NCBI RefSeq assembly: GCF_000092125.1
Contig: NC_014212.1
Location: 124,001-188,000 of the forward strand
Direction of reading: 5' to 3'
From: Allomeiothermus silvanus DSM 9946
GTDB taxonomy: Bacteria; Deinococcota; Deinococci; Deinococcales; Thermaceae
Length of the DNA stretch: 64,000 bases
Shown here: positions 7,646 to 20,601 of the stretch, in pieces
How positions within the stretch are numbered: position 1 is the first letter of the stretch
Layout: every line of letters begins with the position of its first letter
Made by a program: the position numbers and the translations under genes
The notes under the pieces: generated by a model
Told to the model about the DNA's origin: nothing
Seen by the model: the letters and a program-made list of their open reading frames with translations, nothing else
Database searches by the model: none

Positions 7646-8923
7646 TCAATCCTTTCCGCGCAAGCGATCCAGGTCTTCCCAGAAGCTAGGGAAGGAGATG
7701 CTGGCCCACTCGGCGTCGTGCACCGTGACCCCAGTTTGCAACCCACACACCGCGAAGGCCATGGCGATGCGGTGGTCGTGAAAGGGTTCGACGCGGCCTT
7801 GTTGCACACTGCCGCCGAAAATCCGAATCCAATCCGGCCCGACCTCGGTCTTCACCCCTAGGTTATTCAGGTTCTTGGCGATGGCCTCGAGGCGGTCCGA
7901 CTCCTTGACCCGCAGTTCCTCCAGGCCCGGGATGAAGGTTTCGCCCTCTGCCCAGGCGGCGGCGGCCGAAAGAATCGGAATTTCGTCTACCATTAGCGGG
8001 ATCAAGGAGGGATCCACCGCTACCCCTTTGAGCTGCGAACTCCTGGCCCGAATCCAACCCACCGGCTCGCCATCCTGTCCTTCGGTGACCTCCCAGCTAA
8101 GGTCCGCGCCCATCTCCTTTAGTACGGTAAGAAGACCGGTGCGGGTGGGGTTAAGCCCCACCCCCTCGAGCGTCACCTCGGAGTCCGGGGTGATGAGGGC
8201 GGCCACGAGAAAGAAAGCCGCGCTCGAGAAATCCCCCGGCACGGTGAGGTCGCGGGCCGCAAAAGGCTGGGCGCGGTGGGTGCGGATGCGATTGCCCTGA
8301 ACTTCTATGGGTAGCCCATAATGCCGGAAGATACGCTCGGTATGGTCGCGGGTGGGGGCGGGCTCCGTCACCTCGGTCTCCCCCTCGGCGAAAAGCCCGG
8401 CCAGCAAGACCGCACTCTTGACCTGGGCGCTCGCTACGGGTAATTCGTAGCGGATGCCTTTGAGCCCCCCGCCCCGAATCGCTAAGGGGGCGAGTCTCCC
8501 GCCGTCGCGCCCATCAATCCGGGCCCCCATCTGGCGTAGTGGGGCTGTCACCCGGCCCATCGGGCGGCGCCGCAAAGAAGCATCTCCGGTGAGCACCGTG
8601 AACATCTCCTGCCCCGCGAGCAGCCCGCTCACCAGTCGGATCAGCGTCCCGGCGTTGCCGCAATCTAGGATGTCGCCGGGCTCTTTGAGCGCCAGACCCA
8701 CCCCCCGGATGCGAAAATGCGCGCCCTCCTCGTGGATTTCTGCCCCCAGAGCGCGCATAACGCCCGCCGTGGAGAGAGTATCCCCGGCTTTGAGGGGGTG
8801 GTACAGCCAGCTTTCGCCTTGGGCCAGAGCGCCAAGCATCAGGCCGCGGTGGGTCACCGATTTGTCGCCGGGAACCCGGAGGCTGCCGCGCAAGGAGCGG
8901 GTGGGGAAGAGGTGCCGATCCAT
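7646..8923 (-). CDS. aroA: 3-phosphoshikimate 1-carboxyvinyltransferase (EPSP synthase)
   Basis: 425 residues, normal length. Motifs: VPGDKSVTHRGLMLGALA (phosphate-binding start), LDCGNAGTLIRLVSGLLAG, GDASLRRRPMGRV, LRVKESDRLEAIA and HDHRIAMAFAV. It joins shikimate-3-phosphate and PEP in aromatic amino acid synthesis. First gene of the aroA-cmk-rpsA array. The stop codon TGA (7646-7648) directly follows the MITE end TGGTA, so element insertion defines the immediate 3' end of the gene. Confidence 0.95.
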   Translation of the reverse strand: MDRHLFPTRSLRGSLRVPGDKSVTHRGLMLGALAQGESWLYHPLKAGDTLSTAGVMRALGAEIHEEGAHFRIRGVGLALKEPGDILDCGNAGTLIRLVSGLLAGQEMFTVLTGDASLRRRPMGRVTAPLRQMGARIDGRDGGRLAPLAIRGGGLKGIRYELPVASAQVKSAVLLAGLFAEGETEVTEPAPTRDHTERIFRHYGLPIEVQGNRIRTHRAQPFAARDLTVPGDFSSAAFFLVAALITPDSEVTLEGVGLNPTRTGLLTVLKEMGADLSWEVTEGQDGEPVGWIRARSSQLKGVAVDPSLIPLMVDEIPILSAAAAWAEGETFIPGLEELRVKESDRLEAIAKNLNNLGVKTEVGPDWIRIFGGSVQQGRVEPFHDHRIAMAFAVCGLQTGVTVHDAEWASISFPSFWEDLDRLRGKD

Positions 8924-9032
8924 CCCTTGGGATTATAGCCGGATCACCGAAGGCCCGCAGTAGCAACCCGTATCAGTAAGCTCAGGAAAAAAAGAGGGTA
9001 TTAACACGCTTTCCCCGTATAGTGGTGAGGGA

Positions 9033-10025
9033 ATGAACGCAGCCATCAACCAAGCTGAACCCCTGTATAGGGAAAAACTTCATGCTGCTGCTGAAGCGTT
9101 AGAGAACTTTAGCGGGCCGATCTACGTCGTGACCCATGTGGATCCCGATGGGGACGCAGTGGGCTCGAGCCTGGGGTTGGCTTTAGCACTCGAGGCGATG
9201 GGCAAGGAGGTCTTTTGGATCTGCCAGCCCCCGCGCTACCTACAGTTTTTAGCCGGAGATTACCGCAATTCGCCGCCCATTTCCCAAGTTCCCGAAGGGG
9301 CTTTGCTGGTGGTGCTGGATGCCGCCGAGCCGAGTCGGGTAGAGGGGGCTCCCGTCGAAGGTTACGTGATCAACATCGACCACCACGGCACCAACCCCCG
9401 CTTCGGCGATATCTCGGTGGTGGATCCCTCCAAAGCTGCCACGGCGCAGATCGTCAAAGACTTGGTTGATGCGCTGGGAGTGGCCTGGACACCTGCTATC
9501 GCTACCCCGGTGCTCGCCGGGATGATCACCGACACCGGAAACTTTGCCTTCGCCAACACCACCCCCGAGCTTTTGCGCACCGCTGCCGACTTGATCGCCC
9601 AGGGGGTGGCCTACGCTGAACTCACCGACCGGCTCAAATGGCGGCCACCGGGGTATTTCCAGCTGATGGGCAAAGTGCTCTCCACGGTGGAGTTCCACTT
9701 CGGCGGCCTACTGGTTACCGCCCACCTGCCCCCTGGCTTGCAGGGCGAAAATGGCGCAGAGGAAGACTCCGATGACTTCGTGGGCACCATCCGCTACGCC
9801 GAAGGTAGCCTGGTGGCGGTTTTCCTGCGCGAGCGCGGCCCTGACACCAAGCTCTCCATCCGCAGCCGGGGCAGGGTCTCGGCGCAGAACATCGCGGTCA
9901 AGCTGGGCGGGGGTGGCCACGTTCCAGCGGCAGGGGCCACCTTGCGGGGCATGGGTTTGTCCGATGCCTACGGGAGGCTACTCCCGGTGGTTGAGGAAGA
10001 ACTCAAGCGCGCTGGCTATCTCTGA
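9033..10025 (+). CDS. nrnA: DHH/DHHA1 phosphoesterase (oligoribonuclease / pAp phosphatase)
   Basis: 330 residues. N-terminal DHH domain with THVDPDGDAVGSSLGL, VVLDAAEP, the DHH signature NIDHHGTN and MITDTGNFAFANTTPE; C-terminal DHHA1 domain with SIRSRGRVSAQNIA and the GGGGHVPAAGA loop. NrnA-type enzymes degrade nanoRNAs and pAp or pGpG in the cytoplasm. A -10 TATAGT (9018-9023) lies 9 nt before ATG, so the leader is at most a few nt. A strong terminator follows. Confidence 0.9.
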   Translation: MNAAINQAEPLYREKLHAAAEALENFSGPIYVVTHVDPDGDAVGSSLGLALALEAMGKEVFWICQPPRYLQFLAGDYRNSPPISQVPEGALLVVLDAAEPSRVEGAPVEGYVINIDHHGTNPRFGDISVVDPSKAATAQIVKDLVDALGVAWTPAIATPVLAGMITDTGNFAFANTTPELLRTAADLIAQGVAYAELTDRLKWRPPGYFQLMGKVLSTVEFHFGGLLVTAHLPPGLQGENGAEEDSDDFVGTIRYAEGSLVAVFLRERGPDTKLSIRSRGRVSAQNIAVKLGGGGHVPAAGATLRGMGLSDAYGRLLPVVEEELKRAGYL

Positions 10026-10040
10026 CCCTGCGACGCTCAA

Positions 10041-10067
10041 GGGCGGCTCCGAGGAGCCGCCCTTTTT
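10041..10067 (+). terminator. intrinsic terminator of nrnA
   Basis: Perfect stem GGGCGGCTCC / GAGCCGCCC region with a short loop, followed by TTTTT on the plus strand. It lies between the convergent nrnA and ndk genes; there is no U tract in the minus direction. Confidence 0.9.
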
Positions 10068-10080
10068 CATGCAGCGTACC

Positions 10081-10497
10081 TTACCCGATGATCTCTTCGG
10101 GTTTGAAGAAGATCCCGATCTCGCGCGCGGCGCTTTCCGGGCTGTCCGAACCATGGATGACGTTCTCGTCCACGGTAGTGGCATAGTCAGCGCGGATGGT
10201 GCCGGGGGCTGCCTCCCAGGGGCGGGTCGCGCCCATCAGACGGCGCATCTCGCTTACGGCCTGGGGGCCTTCCACCACCATCGCCACCACCGGCCCGCTG
10301 GTGATGAACCGAACCAGACCCTCGAAGAAGGGTTTGCCTTTATGTTCGCCGTAGTGGGTTTCGGCGGTCTGCTGAGAGATCAACATCTTCTTCATGGCGA
10401 CGATCTTGAAGCCTTTGCGTTCGATCCGGCTGATGATCTCGCCGGTAAGACCCCGGCGTACGCCGTCGGGCTTGACCATGATGTAGGTGCGTTCCAT
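10081..10497 (-). CDS. ndk: nucleoside-diphosphate kinase
   Basis: 138 residues from ATG 10497 ([16 protein letters not shown]). The catalytic His is in [12 protein letters not shown], and KGLVRF-type and RADYA motifs are in place ([24 protein letters not shown]). It transfers the gamma phosphate among NTPs. Promoter: -35 TTGAAT, 18-bp spacer, -10 TAGACT ending 10 nt before ATG, so nearly leaderless; this argues against the upstream in-frame start. Confidence 0.95.
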   Translation of the reverse strand: MERTYIMVKPDGVRRGLTGEIISRIERKGFKIVAMKKMLISQQTAETHYGEHKGKPFFEGLVRFITSGPVVAMVVEGPQAVSEMRRLMGATRPWEAAPGTIRADYATTVDENVIHGSDSPESAAREIGIFFKPEEIIG

Positions 10498-10560
10498 ACC
10501 GCAGGCTAGTCTAAGCGCCACCCGGGGAGGGATTCAAGCCGCGTACTGGGAGGGGTGGCG

Positions 10561-12396
10561 TCACATTTCTGCAAACCGGTATAACTGCCCGGCCAGCGTC
10601 GCCACGAAAAGCTGGCCCCGGTAGGGAAGAGGTGGAGCTTGGATGGGGCCTAGGCCGCTGGCTTCAAAGGTAACTTGGCCTGTGGCGGCTTCGATGGCCA
10701 TCACCCGGCCCTCTTCAGTAGCGCAGTAAACATGCCCTTGGGCCAGGGAAAGCCCAGCGGTGGCCTTGCCGACCTCGAGGCTCCACACCTCGTCCCCGTT
10801 TTTCAGGTCCAGCGCGTATAGTACCCCCCCCCAACCCGCCACGTAAGCCCGCTCGGTGTCCATGACCGGCGATCCCCACACCTCTCCTTCGGTGTCATAG
10901 CTCCATAACACTTCGCGCCCCAGCGGGTCGAAGGCGTGAACTTCCCCGGCCCAGGTCGGAATCAGCAGTACCCCGCCTTGGGCTGGCATCGCGGCGTGAA
11001 CGGCTCCGGCTTCGACCTTGTAGCGCAGGTGGCCGGTCTGCGGGTCCAGGGCATACAGCCAGCCATCCTCGCTGGCGGCGAACAAGAGGCCCCGGTACAA
11101 GGTGGGCGAGGCCGAGAGATGTCCCTCGGCCTGCATGGCCCAACGCAGGCTGCCGTTTTCGTCGAGGGCATACAAGAAGCCATCCCGCCCGGCCAGGTAG
11201 ACCCAGGAGCCCAGCACTAGCGGGGCCGCGGTGACCTCGGCCCGGCTCTGATAGCTCCAGATGGGCCGTCCGGTGAGCGAGAAAACCCCGAGCTTTCCAT
11301 CCCAAGCGGCGGCGTAGAGTTTACCCCCGTATAGGGTAGGGGGTGCGGTCATCTCGTCGCCTAGGGGCAGGTGGTGGATCCGCTCTTCGATCAGGTTGAG
11401 CTGGGCCACCCCCCGCCCCGCCCCCACCCATAATCGGCCCTCCCAGGCCACTATCTCGGAGGGCCACGCCACCTCTCCGCCTAGGTCGAAGCGCCCAGCG
11501 ACTTCCAGGCTTTGCGGCTGGGCCGGTCCGCTGGGATAAGCTCCGCTGCGGGCTGCGCCGGCCCGGGGGGTGGCGGAAAGGCTCTCACGATAGCTACGCA
11601 GGGTCTCGGCTAGCCCCCCTCGAGCCTGGGCGGCCCGGGTTGGACGGGCCTGGGCGTTCTTGGCGAGCAGGTGGAGCACCATCCGCGAGGCCCCGGCGGG
11701 GATCGCCGGATTGAGGGTTTCGGGCGGCTTGGGTTCCTCGTAGACGTGCTGGTAGAGCACCGACTGGTCGTTCTCGCCCTCGAAGGGTGGCTTGCCGGTG
11801 AGGGTGCGGTAGAGCACCGCGCCAAAGCTATACAGATCGGCCTGGGGGCCCAGCGGCAGGCCCTTGGCCTGCTCGGGGGCCATGTACTGCGGGGTGCCCA
11901 GGGTGTAACCGGTGCGGGTCAGGTGGCGGCTCTCCTGGAGCAGATAGGCCAGCCCGAAGTCCATCACCTTAGGGTTGCCCTCGGTGGTGAGCAGGATGTT
12001 GCGCGGGGTGAGGTCGCGGTGAATGACCCCCCGACGATGTAGGTGCTCGAGGGCATCCAGTACCTCCAGAGCTGCCTCTAAAAGCCGCAACCCCTCCGGG
12101 CCGTCCTCGAAGGGGCCCAAGCGGTCAAAGCTGCCTCCCTCGACGAGTTCCATCACGAAGTAGGTTTTGCCCTCTTCTTCACCTAGGTCGTAGACCTGCA
12201 CCACCCCGCGGTGGGATAGCCGGGAGAGGGCCTTGGCCTCTTGGAAGAAGCGGGCCCGCTCGTTGGGGTGGACGTAGGCGTGTAGGATTTTCACCGCTAC
12301 CGCCCGCCCCACCCGCTCGTCGTAGGCGCGCCACACCTCGGCCATGCCGCCTTGGCCAAGCGGGGTTTCCAGGCGATAACGACCGGCCAGCTTCAC
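10561..12396 (-). CDS. Ser/Thr protein kinase with C-terminal PQQ-type beta-propeller
   Basis: 611 residues. Kinase domain ~1-270: glycine loop LGQGGMAEVW, Lys in VAVKIL, catalytic loop HRDLTPRNILL, DFGLAYLL, APEQ and the DLYSFG segment. After a short linker (~270-295), residues ~300-611 are repeats of the type VYLAGRDGFLYALDENG and LLFAASEDGWLYALDPQTG, the WD/PQQ-like propeller blades. No transmembrane segment is obvious, so it may be cytoplasmic with the propeller as ligand or protein sensor (inference). GTG start 12396, with -10 TAGAAT 6 nt upstream (leaderless). Confidence 0.9.
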   Translation of the reverse strand: MKLAGRYRLETPLGQGGMAEVWRAYDERVGRAVAVKILHAYVHPNERARFFQEAKALSRLSHRGVVQVYDLGEEEGKTYFVMELVEGGSFDRLGPFEDGPEGLRLLEAALEVLDALEHLHRRGVIHRDLTPRNILLTTEGNPKVMDFGLAYLLQESRHLTRTGYTLGTPQYMAPEQAKGLPLGPQADLYSFGAVLYRTLTGKPPFEGENDQSVLYQHVYEEPKPPETLNPAIPAGASRMVLHLLAKNAQARPTRAAQARGGLAETLRSYRESLSATPRAGAARSGAYPSGPAQPQSLEVAGRFDLGGEVAWPSEIVAWEGRLWVGAGRGVAQLNLIEERIHHLPLGDEMTAPPTLYGGKLYAAAWDGKLGVFSLTGRPIWSYQSRAEVTAAPLVLGSWVYLAGRDGFLYALDENGSLRWAMQAEGHLSASPTLYRGLLFAASEDGWLYALDPQTGHLRYKVEAGAVHAAMPAQGGVLLIPTWAGEVHAFDPLGREVLWSYDTEGEVWGSPVMDTERAYVAGWGGVLYALDLKNGDEVWSLEVGKATAGLSLAQGHVYCATEEGRVMAIEAATGQVTFEASGLGPIQAPPLPYRGQLFVATLAGQLYRFAEM

Positions 12397-12546
12397 AAGC
12401 CCATTCTATGCCGCTACGTTATTAAGACCGGTGTTAGCCTTCTTTGGGTGCGCTGCGGACCCACCCACACCAACCCAATCAGGTGCCCTAACCCGCGGCC
12501 TCGAGCGGCAGTTCGCCCAGCTGAAAGCTCCGGGGATAGCGCTCGA

Positions 12547-12723
12547 GGCGTAGTTTCGCCGAGCGGAGCGAGGGGTGGCGTAGTTTCGCCGAGCGGAGCG
12601 AGGGGTGGCGTAGTTTCGCCGAGCGGAGCGAGGGGTGGCGTAGTTTCGCCGAGCGGAGCGAGATGCTTCTTTCGCCGCGAAGCGGGGTGGGGTGGCGTAG
12701 TTTCGCCGAGCGAAGTGAGGGGA
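12547..12723. repeat. tandem array of the short GC-rich dispersed repeat
   Basis: Starting at 12547, a 30-bp unit (GGCGTAGTTTCGCCGAGCGG followed by AGCGAGGGGT) is repeated head to tail with no spacers: three complete copies and a fourth truncated at about 12661. A variant (CTTCTTTCGCCGCGAAGCGG, 12666-12690) and a degenerate copy with AGCGAAGTGAGGGG (12694-12723) follow. The array occupies the gap between the kinase start and the copA stop. Confidence 0.9.
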
Positions 12724-12761
12724 GGCCAGATAAGGCAGGGGTCTTTGGAGGGTGCCCAGGG

Positions 12762-15275
<2,514 letters not shown>

Positions 15276-15299
15276 CCGCTTCACCCCATTCGGTTGTTC

Positions 15300-15395
15300 G
15301 GGTCGTATGTCTTACGTCCTACGCAAGATGCAAATCGTACGGCGTACGACGTGGGGCGCATGGCAACCCCGCGTTTTGCGTCTTGCGTTTAGCCT
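15300..15395. repeat. TACGTC/GACGTA-rich dispersed repeat, copy 1
   Basis: The csoR-copA gap contains GTATGTCTTACGTCCTACGC and CGGCGTACGACGTGGGGC, an imperfect inverted structure. A related block (GTACGTCCCACGTCCTACGC ... CGCGTACGACGTACGACC) lies between phnC and phnE at 61477-61540. The region splits an otherwise compact operon. Confidence 0.6.
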
Positions 15396-15404
15396 ACGAC
15401 CTCA

Positions 15405-15695
15405 TTAGCGGTACTTCAGCACTTCCATCAACTCGGCCACCAACTCGTCGGTGTCGCCGCGCTGGGCTGCGCTGGCCACGTGGTGCTCGAGGTGGCTCTT
15501 CAAGACCAGGTCACCCACCTTGTCCAAGGCACCCTGCACGGCCTTGATCTGCTTAAGCACGTCCACACAGTAGGGCTCGCCCTCCAGCATCTTGAGGATG
15601 CCCTCGAGGTGCCCCTTGGCCGAAAGCAGCCGGTTGCGCGCCTCCTGCCGAACCTTGGGATCAAGGTGCAGGGTGTGCTCGGCGATGGGGTTCAC
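15405..15695 (-). CDS. csoR: CsoR-family copper-sensing repressor
   Basis: 96 residues from GTG 15695 (GAGGGAGGGAAT upstream). All-helical CsoR/RcnR fold: RNRLLSAKGHLEGILKMLEG, YCVDVLKQIKAVQGALDKV, SHLEHHVASAA. Metal ligands would be Cys in YCVDV and His in SHLEHHV; the third ligand position, usually Cys, is His, as described for Thermus thermophilus CsoR. It should release its operator when Cu(I) binds. Lies 16 nt after copZ and upstream of copA. Confidence 0.93.
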   Translation of the reverse strand: MNPIAEHTLHLDPKVRQEARNRLLSAKGHLEGILKMLEGEPYCVDVLKQIKAVQGALDKVGDLVLKSHLEHHVASAAQRGDTDELVAELMEVLKYR

Positions 15696-15711
15696 ATTCC
15701 CTCCCTCTGGA

Positions 15712-15915
15712 TCACGGACGGACGGAGGCTGTATAGCCCTCTTCCTGCACCGCGTTGATGAGCCGGTCCACAGGAGCGTTGCCCTCGACGATGGCCCGGC
15801 CCTCCTGCAGGAAGACCTCCACCTTCTCCACGCCCGGCACACTCTTAAGGGCCTTCTCGACGCTCATCTTGCAGTGGCCGCAGCTCATGCCTTCGATTTT
15901 GAGTTCAATGCTCAT
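15712..15915 (-). CDS. copZ: CopZ-type copper chaperone
   Basis: 67 residues, a single HMA ferredoxin-like domain with the metal motif MSCGHCKMSVEKAL. It carries Cu(I) to CopA in the cytoplasm. First gene of copZ-csoR-copA, the same order known in T. thermophilus. A GGCGAAAG segment precedes the ATG. Confidence 0.95.
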   Translation of the reverse strand: MSIELKIEGMSCGHCKMSVEKALKSVPGVEKVEVFLQEGRAIVEGNAPVDRLINAVQEEGYTASVRP

Positions 15916-15926
15916 CTTTCGCCTCC

Positions 15927-16007
15927 ACCCCCTCCAGGGGAGGGGTACATTTCCAGCTTAGGCTTCGCTGGAGATAAAGTCAACCCCACCCAGGGAGGGG
16001 TGGGGTT
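15927..16007 (-). promoter_or_regulatory. promoter and probable CsoR operator of copZ-csoR-copA
   Basis: Minus strand: -35 TTGACT (15983-15978), 17-bp spacer, -10 TAAGCT (15960-15955). Just downstream of the start point is the GC-rich inverted repeat ACCCCTCC..GGAGGGGGT (15946-15927), of the kind bound by CsoR. A second perfect 10-bp palindrome (AACCCCACCC / GGGTGGGGTT, 15982-16007) overlaps the -35; it may be another operator or the 3' hairpin of the preceding DUF305 gene. Confidence 0.65.
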
Positions 16008-16023
16008 AGCGCGGCAGGTGGCT

Positions 16024-16605
16024 TCAAAGGGACTTTAGCCACTCCCGATACTGCTCGATCTCGCGGCGCTGCACGGCGATGACTTGCTGGGCGAACTTCT
16101 TGAGCTCAGGCTTGGTGGCCTTCTTCAGGGCCAGCTCGGACATGTCGATGGCGTCTTGGTGATGGGGGATCATCCCCTCTAAAAAAGCCCGGTCTACCGG
16201 CATGGCATGCCCCGGCATGGCTTGCATGCTCATTATGGCCGTGTCCATCATGGGCTTCATATCGCTTTTCATCATATCCATGTACATCCGGGAGGGCGCC
16301 ACCCCGTACCAAGCTTTGAGCCAGGCCGTAAGCTGGCCAATCTCCTTGTTCTGCACGGCGATGATCTCCTGGGCCGCTTTGCGGACGCGGGCGTCCTTCG
16401 AGACCTTGAGCACCGCCTGGGCCATCTCCACCGCGCCCCGGTGGTGGGCAATCATCATCGACATGTAGGCGATGTCGAAATCCTTACCGGTGAGCTTTTC
16501 CAGCACGGCCATGCTCTGCATGGCCATGCCCCCGTGTTGCGAGTGGTCGGTCTGGGCCAGGGCCAAGCCGAGCGCGAGTGTAAGTGCCAGGATTGTTCGC
16601 ATCAT
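16024..16605 (-). CDS. secreted DUF305 protein
   Basis: 193 residues. Signal peptide (RTILALTLALGLALAQ), then two DUF305 halves each with a double His: MSMMIAHHRGAVEMAQ and GMIPHHQDAIDMSEL. The ferritin-like four-helix family is often encoded near copper genes, and Met/His-rich segments (DHSQHGGMAMQSM, MSMQAMPGHAMP) suggest metal binding outside the cytoplasm. Its promoter region, overlapping the end of the upstream ATPase gene, carries the shared TTTACAC-TTAACAC box. Confidence 0.85.
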   Translation of the reverse strand: MMRTILALTLALGLALAQTDHSQHGGMAMQSMAVLEKLTGKDFDIAYMSMMIAHHRGAVEMAQAVLKVSKDARVRKAAQEIIAVQNKEIGQLTAWLKAWYGVAPSRMYMDMMKSDMKPMMDTAIMSMQAMPGHAMPVDRAFLEGMIPHHQDAIDMSELALKKATKPELKKFAQQVIAVQRREIEQYREWLKSL

Positions 16606-16633
16606 CTTCCTGCACGATGGTGGCGAATTTGTG

Positions 16634-19015
<2,382 letters not shown>

Positions 19016-19110
19016 CGTTACCCTCCGGGTGGCAGCCAGTTTAGGCGCCGTTATATCCCTCCCCAGGTGGGGGGGGTGTGAAATCAGGATAGTTTGAACC
19101 ATGCAAAAGG

Positions 19111-19509
19111 TCAATCCCCTCCGAAGTTTCCCGCGAATAAAGAGGCAGGGACGTTAGTCCATTCCTGCACGGCAGCGAGCTCCGTGTCGTCGGGCCGCTT
19201 GCGATGGGGGTAGGCCCCGTACTCCACGTACATGCCGAAGCGCTCGGCCACAGCCACCCCTCACTTCGCTCGGCGAAACCACGCCTCGAGCGCCAGCACC
19301 TTGTCCAGATCGAAGCGGACGGCGAAAGGCAGGAGGAAGGTGGGCTTGCCGCAACTGCCGCCCAGCCCCACCATCGGGAAACCGGCGAGGCTGGGGGTCT
19401 GGTACATGCGCGCGCAGCGCTCGAGGAAGGCCGCGCGGTCGCGCACTTTGTCTTTGCCAGCTTTGAGGCTGGCAACGTACTAACCCAGCGAAAGTTCGGT
19501 GAATTCCAT
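19111..19509 (-). pseudogene. broken conserved gene with two in-frame stops
   Basis: A 133-codon frame from ATG 19509 to TGA 19111 has TAG at codon 10 and TGA at about codon 83. Between the stops it looks like real protein (KVRDRAAFLERCARMYQTP, GFPMVGLGGSCGKPTFLLPF, then RFGMYVEYGAYPHRK to GNFGGD). The second stop lies inside a 30-bp copy of the short GC-rich repeat (19253-19284). I do not recognise the family. The segment lies between the CPD ATPase and the Met-rich secreted protein, on the same strand. Confidence 0.7.
19253..19284 (-). repeat. short GC-rich repeat inside the pseudogene
   Basis: Coding strand reads GTGGTTTCGCCGAGCGAAGT then GAGGGGTGGC, the dispersed unit. It adds 10 codons in frame (WFRRAK-stop-GVA), and its TGA truncates the protein. 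Confidence 0.8.
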
Positions 19510-19581
19510 GGCTTATCCTCGGAGGACAATCCTAACTTCTCCCCTTCGATCAAACAAAGCCCGGATCGGTATGCACCGTTG

Positions 19582-20226
19582 CTACTCTCCCAGGAAAATC
19601 CCGTGCCAGGTGTGCACCCAGACCTCACCAGTGTAGGCGCTCACCGAGAGCATCCCCTCGACCGCTTTGCGGCCAAAATCAAAGGTGTAATAACCGCTGA
19701 AAGCCTGACCCTCCATGACTGTGGCTCCCGGCAAGTAGCCCTTGAGAAATTGCCTGGCCAGTTTTTGCGCGGCAGCCTTGTCGTAGCGCGTGGCTGTAGG
19801 CTGGCCCTGCATCATGCCATAGCCCATACCCAAGCGGGTGTTCCACATCATGTTGGGGCCGGGCTCGAGATAGACGTTGCCGGTATAGCGGTCGGCCAGG
19901 ATCTCTACCAGGCCGTTGCCCTTGGCATCGACTACCTGGGCGTAGTAGTTCTCGCTGAAGCTCATGAAATCCTTAAGCTTGGCCTCGGAGCTAAAGCGTT
20001 GAGCGAAGGACTCGAGCCGAGCCCTGGCTTCGGCTGGGGGGATGGGCTGAGCCTGGGCGGGATGAAAGCTCATCATGCCCATACCTCCGCCCATCATCCC
20101 ACCCATCATTCCCGGGCCGTACCCATAGCCCTGCATCATGCCCGGATTGCCCCACATGCCCTGGGTAAGGGCTAACCCCAGCACGGCCAGGCCTACGATC
20201 GCTAGCCAGAACTGTCCGCGTTTCAC
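19582..20226 (-). CDS. secreted Met/Gly-rich protein, probably metal-related
   Basis: 214 residues: signal peptide (FWLAIVGLAVLGLALTQG), a low-complexity Met/Gly/Tyr segment (~25-52, PGMMGGMMGGGMGMMSF), and a C-terminal globular part with ENYYAQVVDAKGNGLVEIL, DRYTGNVYLEPGPNMMW and a final SAYTGEVWVHTWHG, resembling PepSY-like repeats. Met-rich segments often bind Cu(I) outside the cytoplasm. Function unassigned. The SHOCT gene ends 13 nt upstream and is probably co-transcribed. Confidence 0.75.
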   Translation of the reverse strand: MKRGQFWLAIVGLAVLGLALTQGMWGNPGMMQGYGYGPGMMGGMMGGGMGMMSFHPAQAQPIPPAEARARLESFAQRFSSEAKLKDFMSFSENYYAQVVDAKGNGLVEILADRYTGNVYLEPGPNMMWNTRLGMGYGMMQGQPTATRYDKAAAQKLARQFLKGYLPGATVMEGQAFSGYYTFDFGRKAVEGMLSVSAYTGEVWVHTWHGIFLGE

Positions 20227-20239
20227 AACGCACCTCCTC

Positions 20240-20479
20240 TTACTCGTTCAGGTCGCGCTTCATGCGCTCGAAAGTATCCTTGTCGATCTCGCCTTTGGCA
20301 TAACGTTCCCGCAGAATCTCCAGGGCGCGGTCCCGCCCCTCCCTCGATGGACGGGAGAGGGCCCGCACCAGCAGGTAGATCAGCAGCACTAGGACGGCTA
20401 ATTGGGCCAGCAGGCCCAGCCAACCCCAGCCGCCCATCATGCCGTAGCCGTAAGAACACCAAGGACACCAACCCATCAC
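20240..20479 (-). CDS. small membrane protein with SHOCT motif
   Basis: 79 residues: Met/Gly/Trp/Cys-rich start (MMGWCPWCSYGYGMMGGWGW), one transmembrane segment (LGLLAQLAVLVLLIYLLVRAL) and a C-terminal SHOCT motif (ALEILRERYAKGEIDKDTFE). GAAGGAGGGGACTG precedes the ATG. Such proteins are frequent next to copper genes; the two CxxC-like Cys residues could bind metal (inference). Confidence 0.85.
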   Translation of the reverse strand: MMGWCPWCSYGYGMMGGWGWLGLLAQLAVLVLLIYLLVRALSRPSREGRDRALEILRERYAKGEIDKDTFERMKRDLNE

Positions 20480-20491
20480 AGTCCCCTCCTT

Positions 20492-20575
20492 CTAACCCCG
20501 AACTTCGAGCACCCCCATCATCCCCCGGTCCTCTGCCAGTAGGACAATCCACAGCGCCAGCCGAACTTTGCGCAT
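20492..20575 (-). pseudogene. remnant of a second multicopper oxidase gene (27-codon frame)
   Basis: From ATG 20575 to TAG 20492 the frame encodes a signal-peptide-like start (MRKVRLALWIVLLA) joined directly to EDRGMMGVLEVRG. That tail closely matches the last residues of the intact oxidase nearby (EDRGMMGILQVKG). The simplest reading is a gene that lost its whole middle by an in-frame deletion. Whether the tiny peptide is made is unknown. Confidence 0.65.
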
Positions 20576-20601
20576 CTGCCTCGGCTTACTCCGGCTCGAC
20601 T

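Noticed and set aside
12547-12723. CRISPR-like array
   Set aside because: The 30-bp units are contiguous, with no unique spacers, and no cas genes are present.
19480-19482. In-frame TAG/TGA as recoding (pyrrolysine or selenocysteine)
   Set aside because: The TGA lies in a repeat insertion and no recoding element is visible; simple decay explains both stops.
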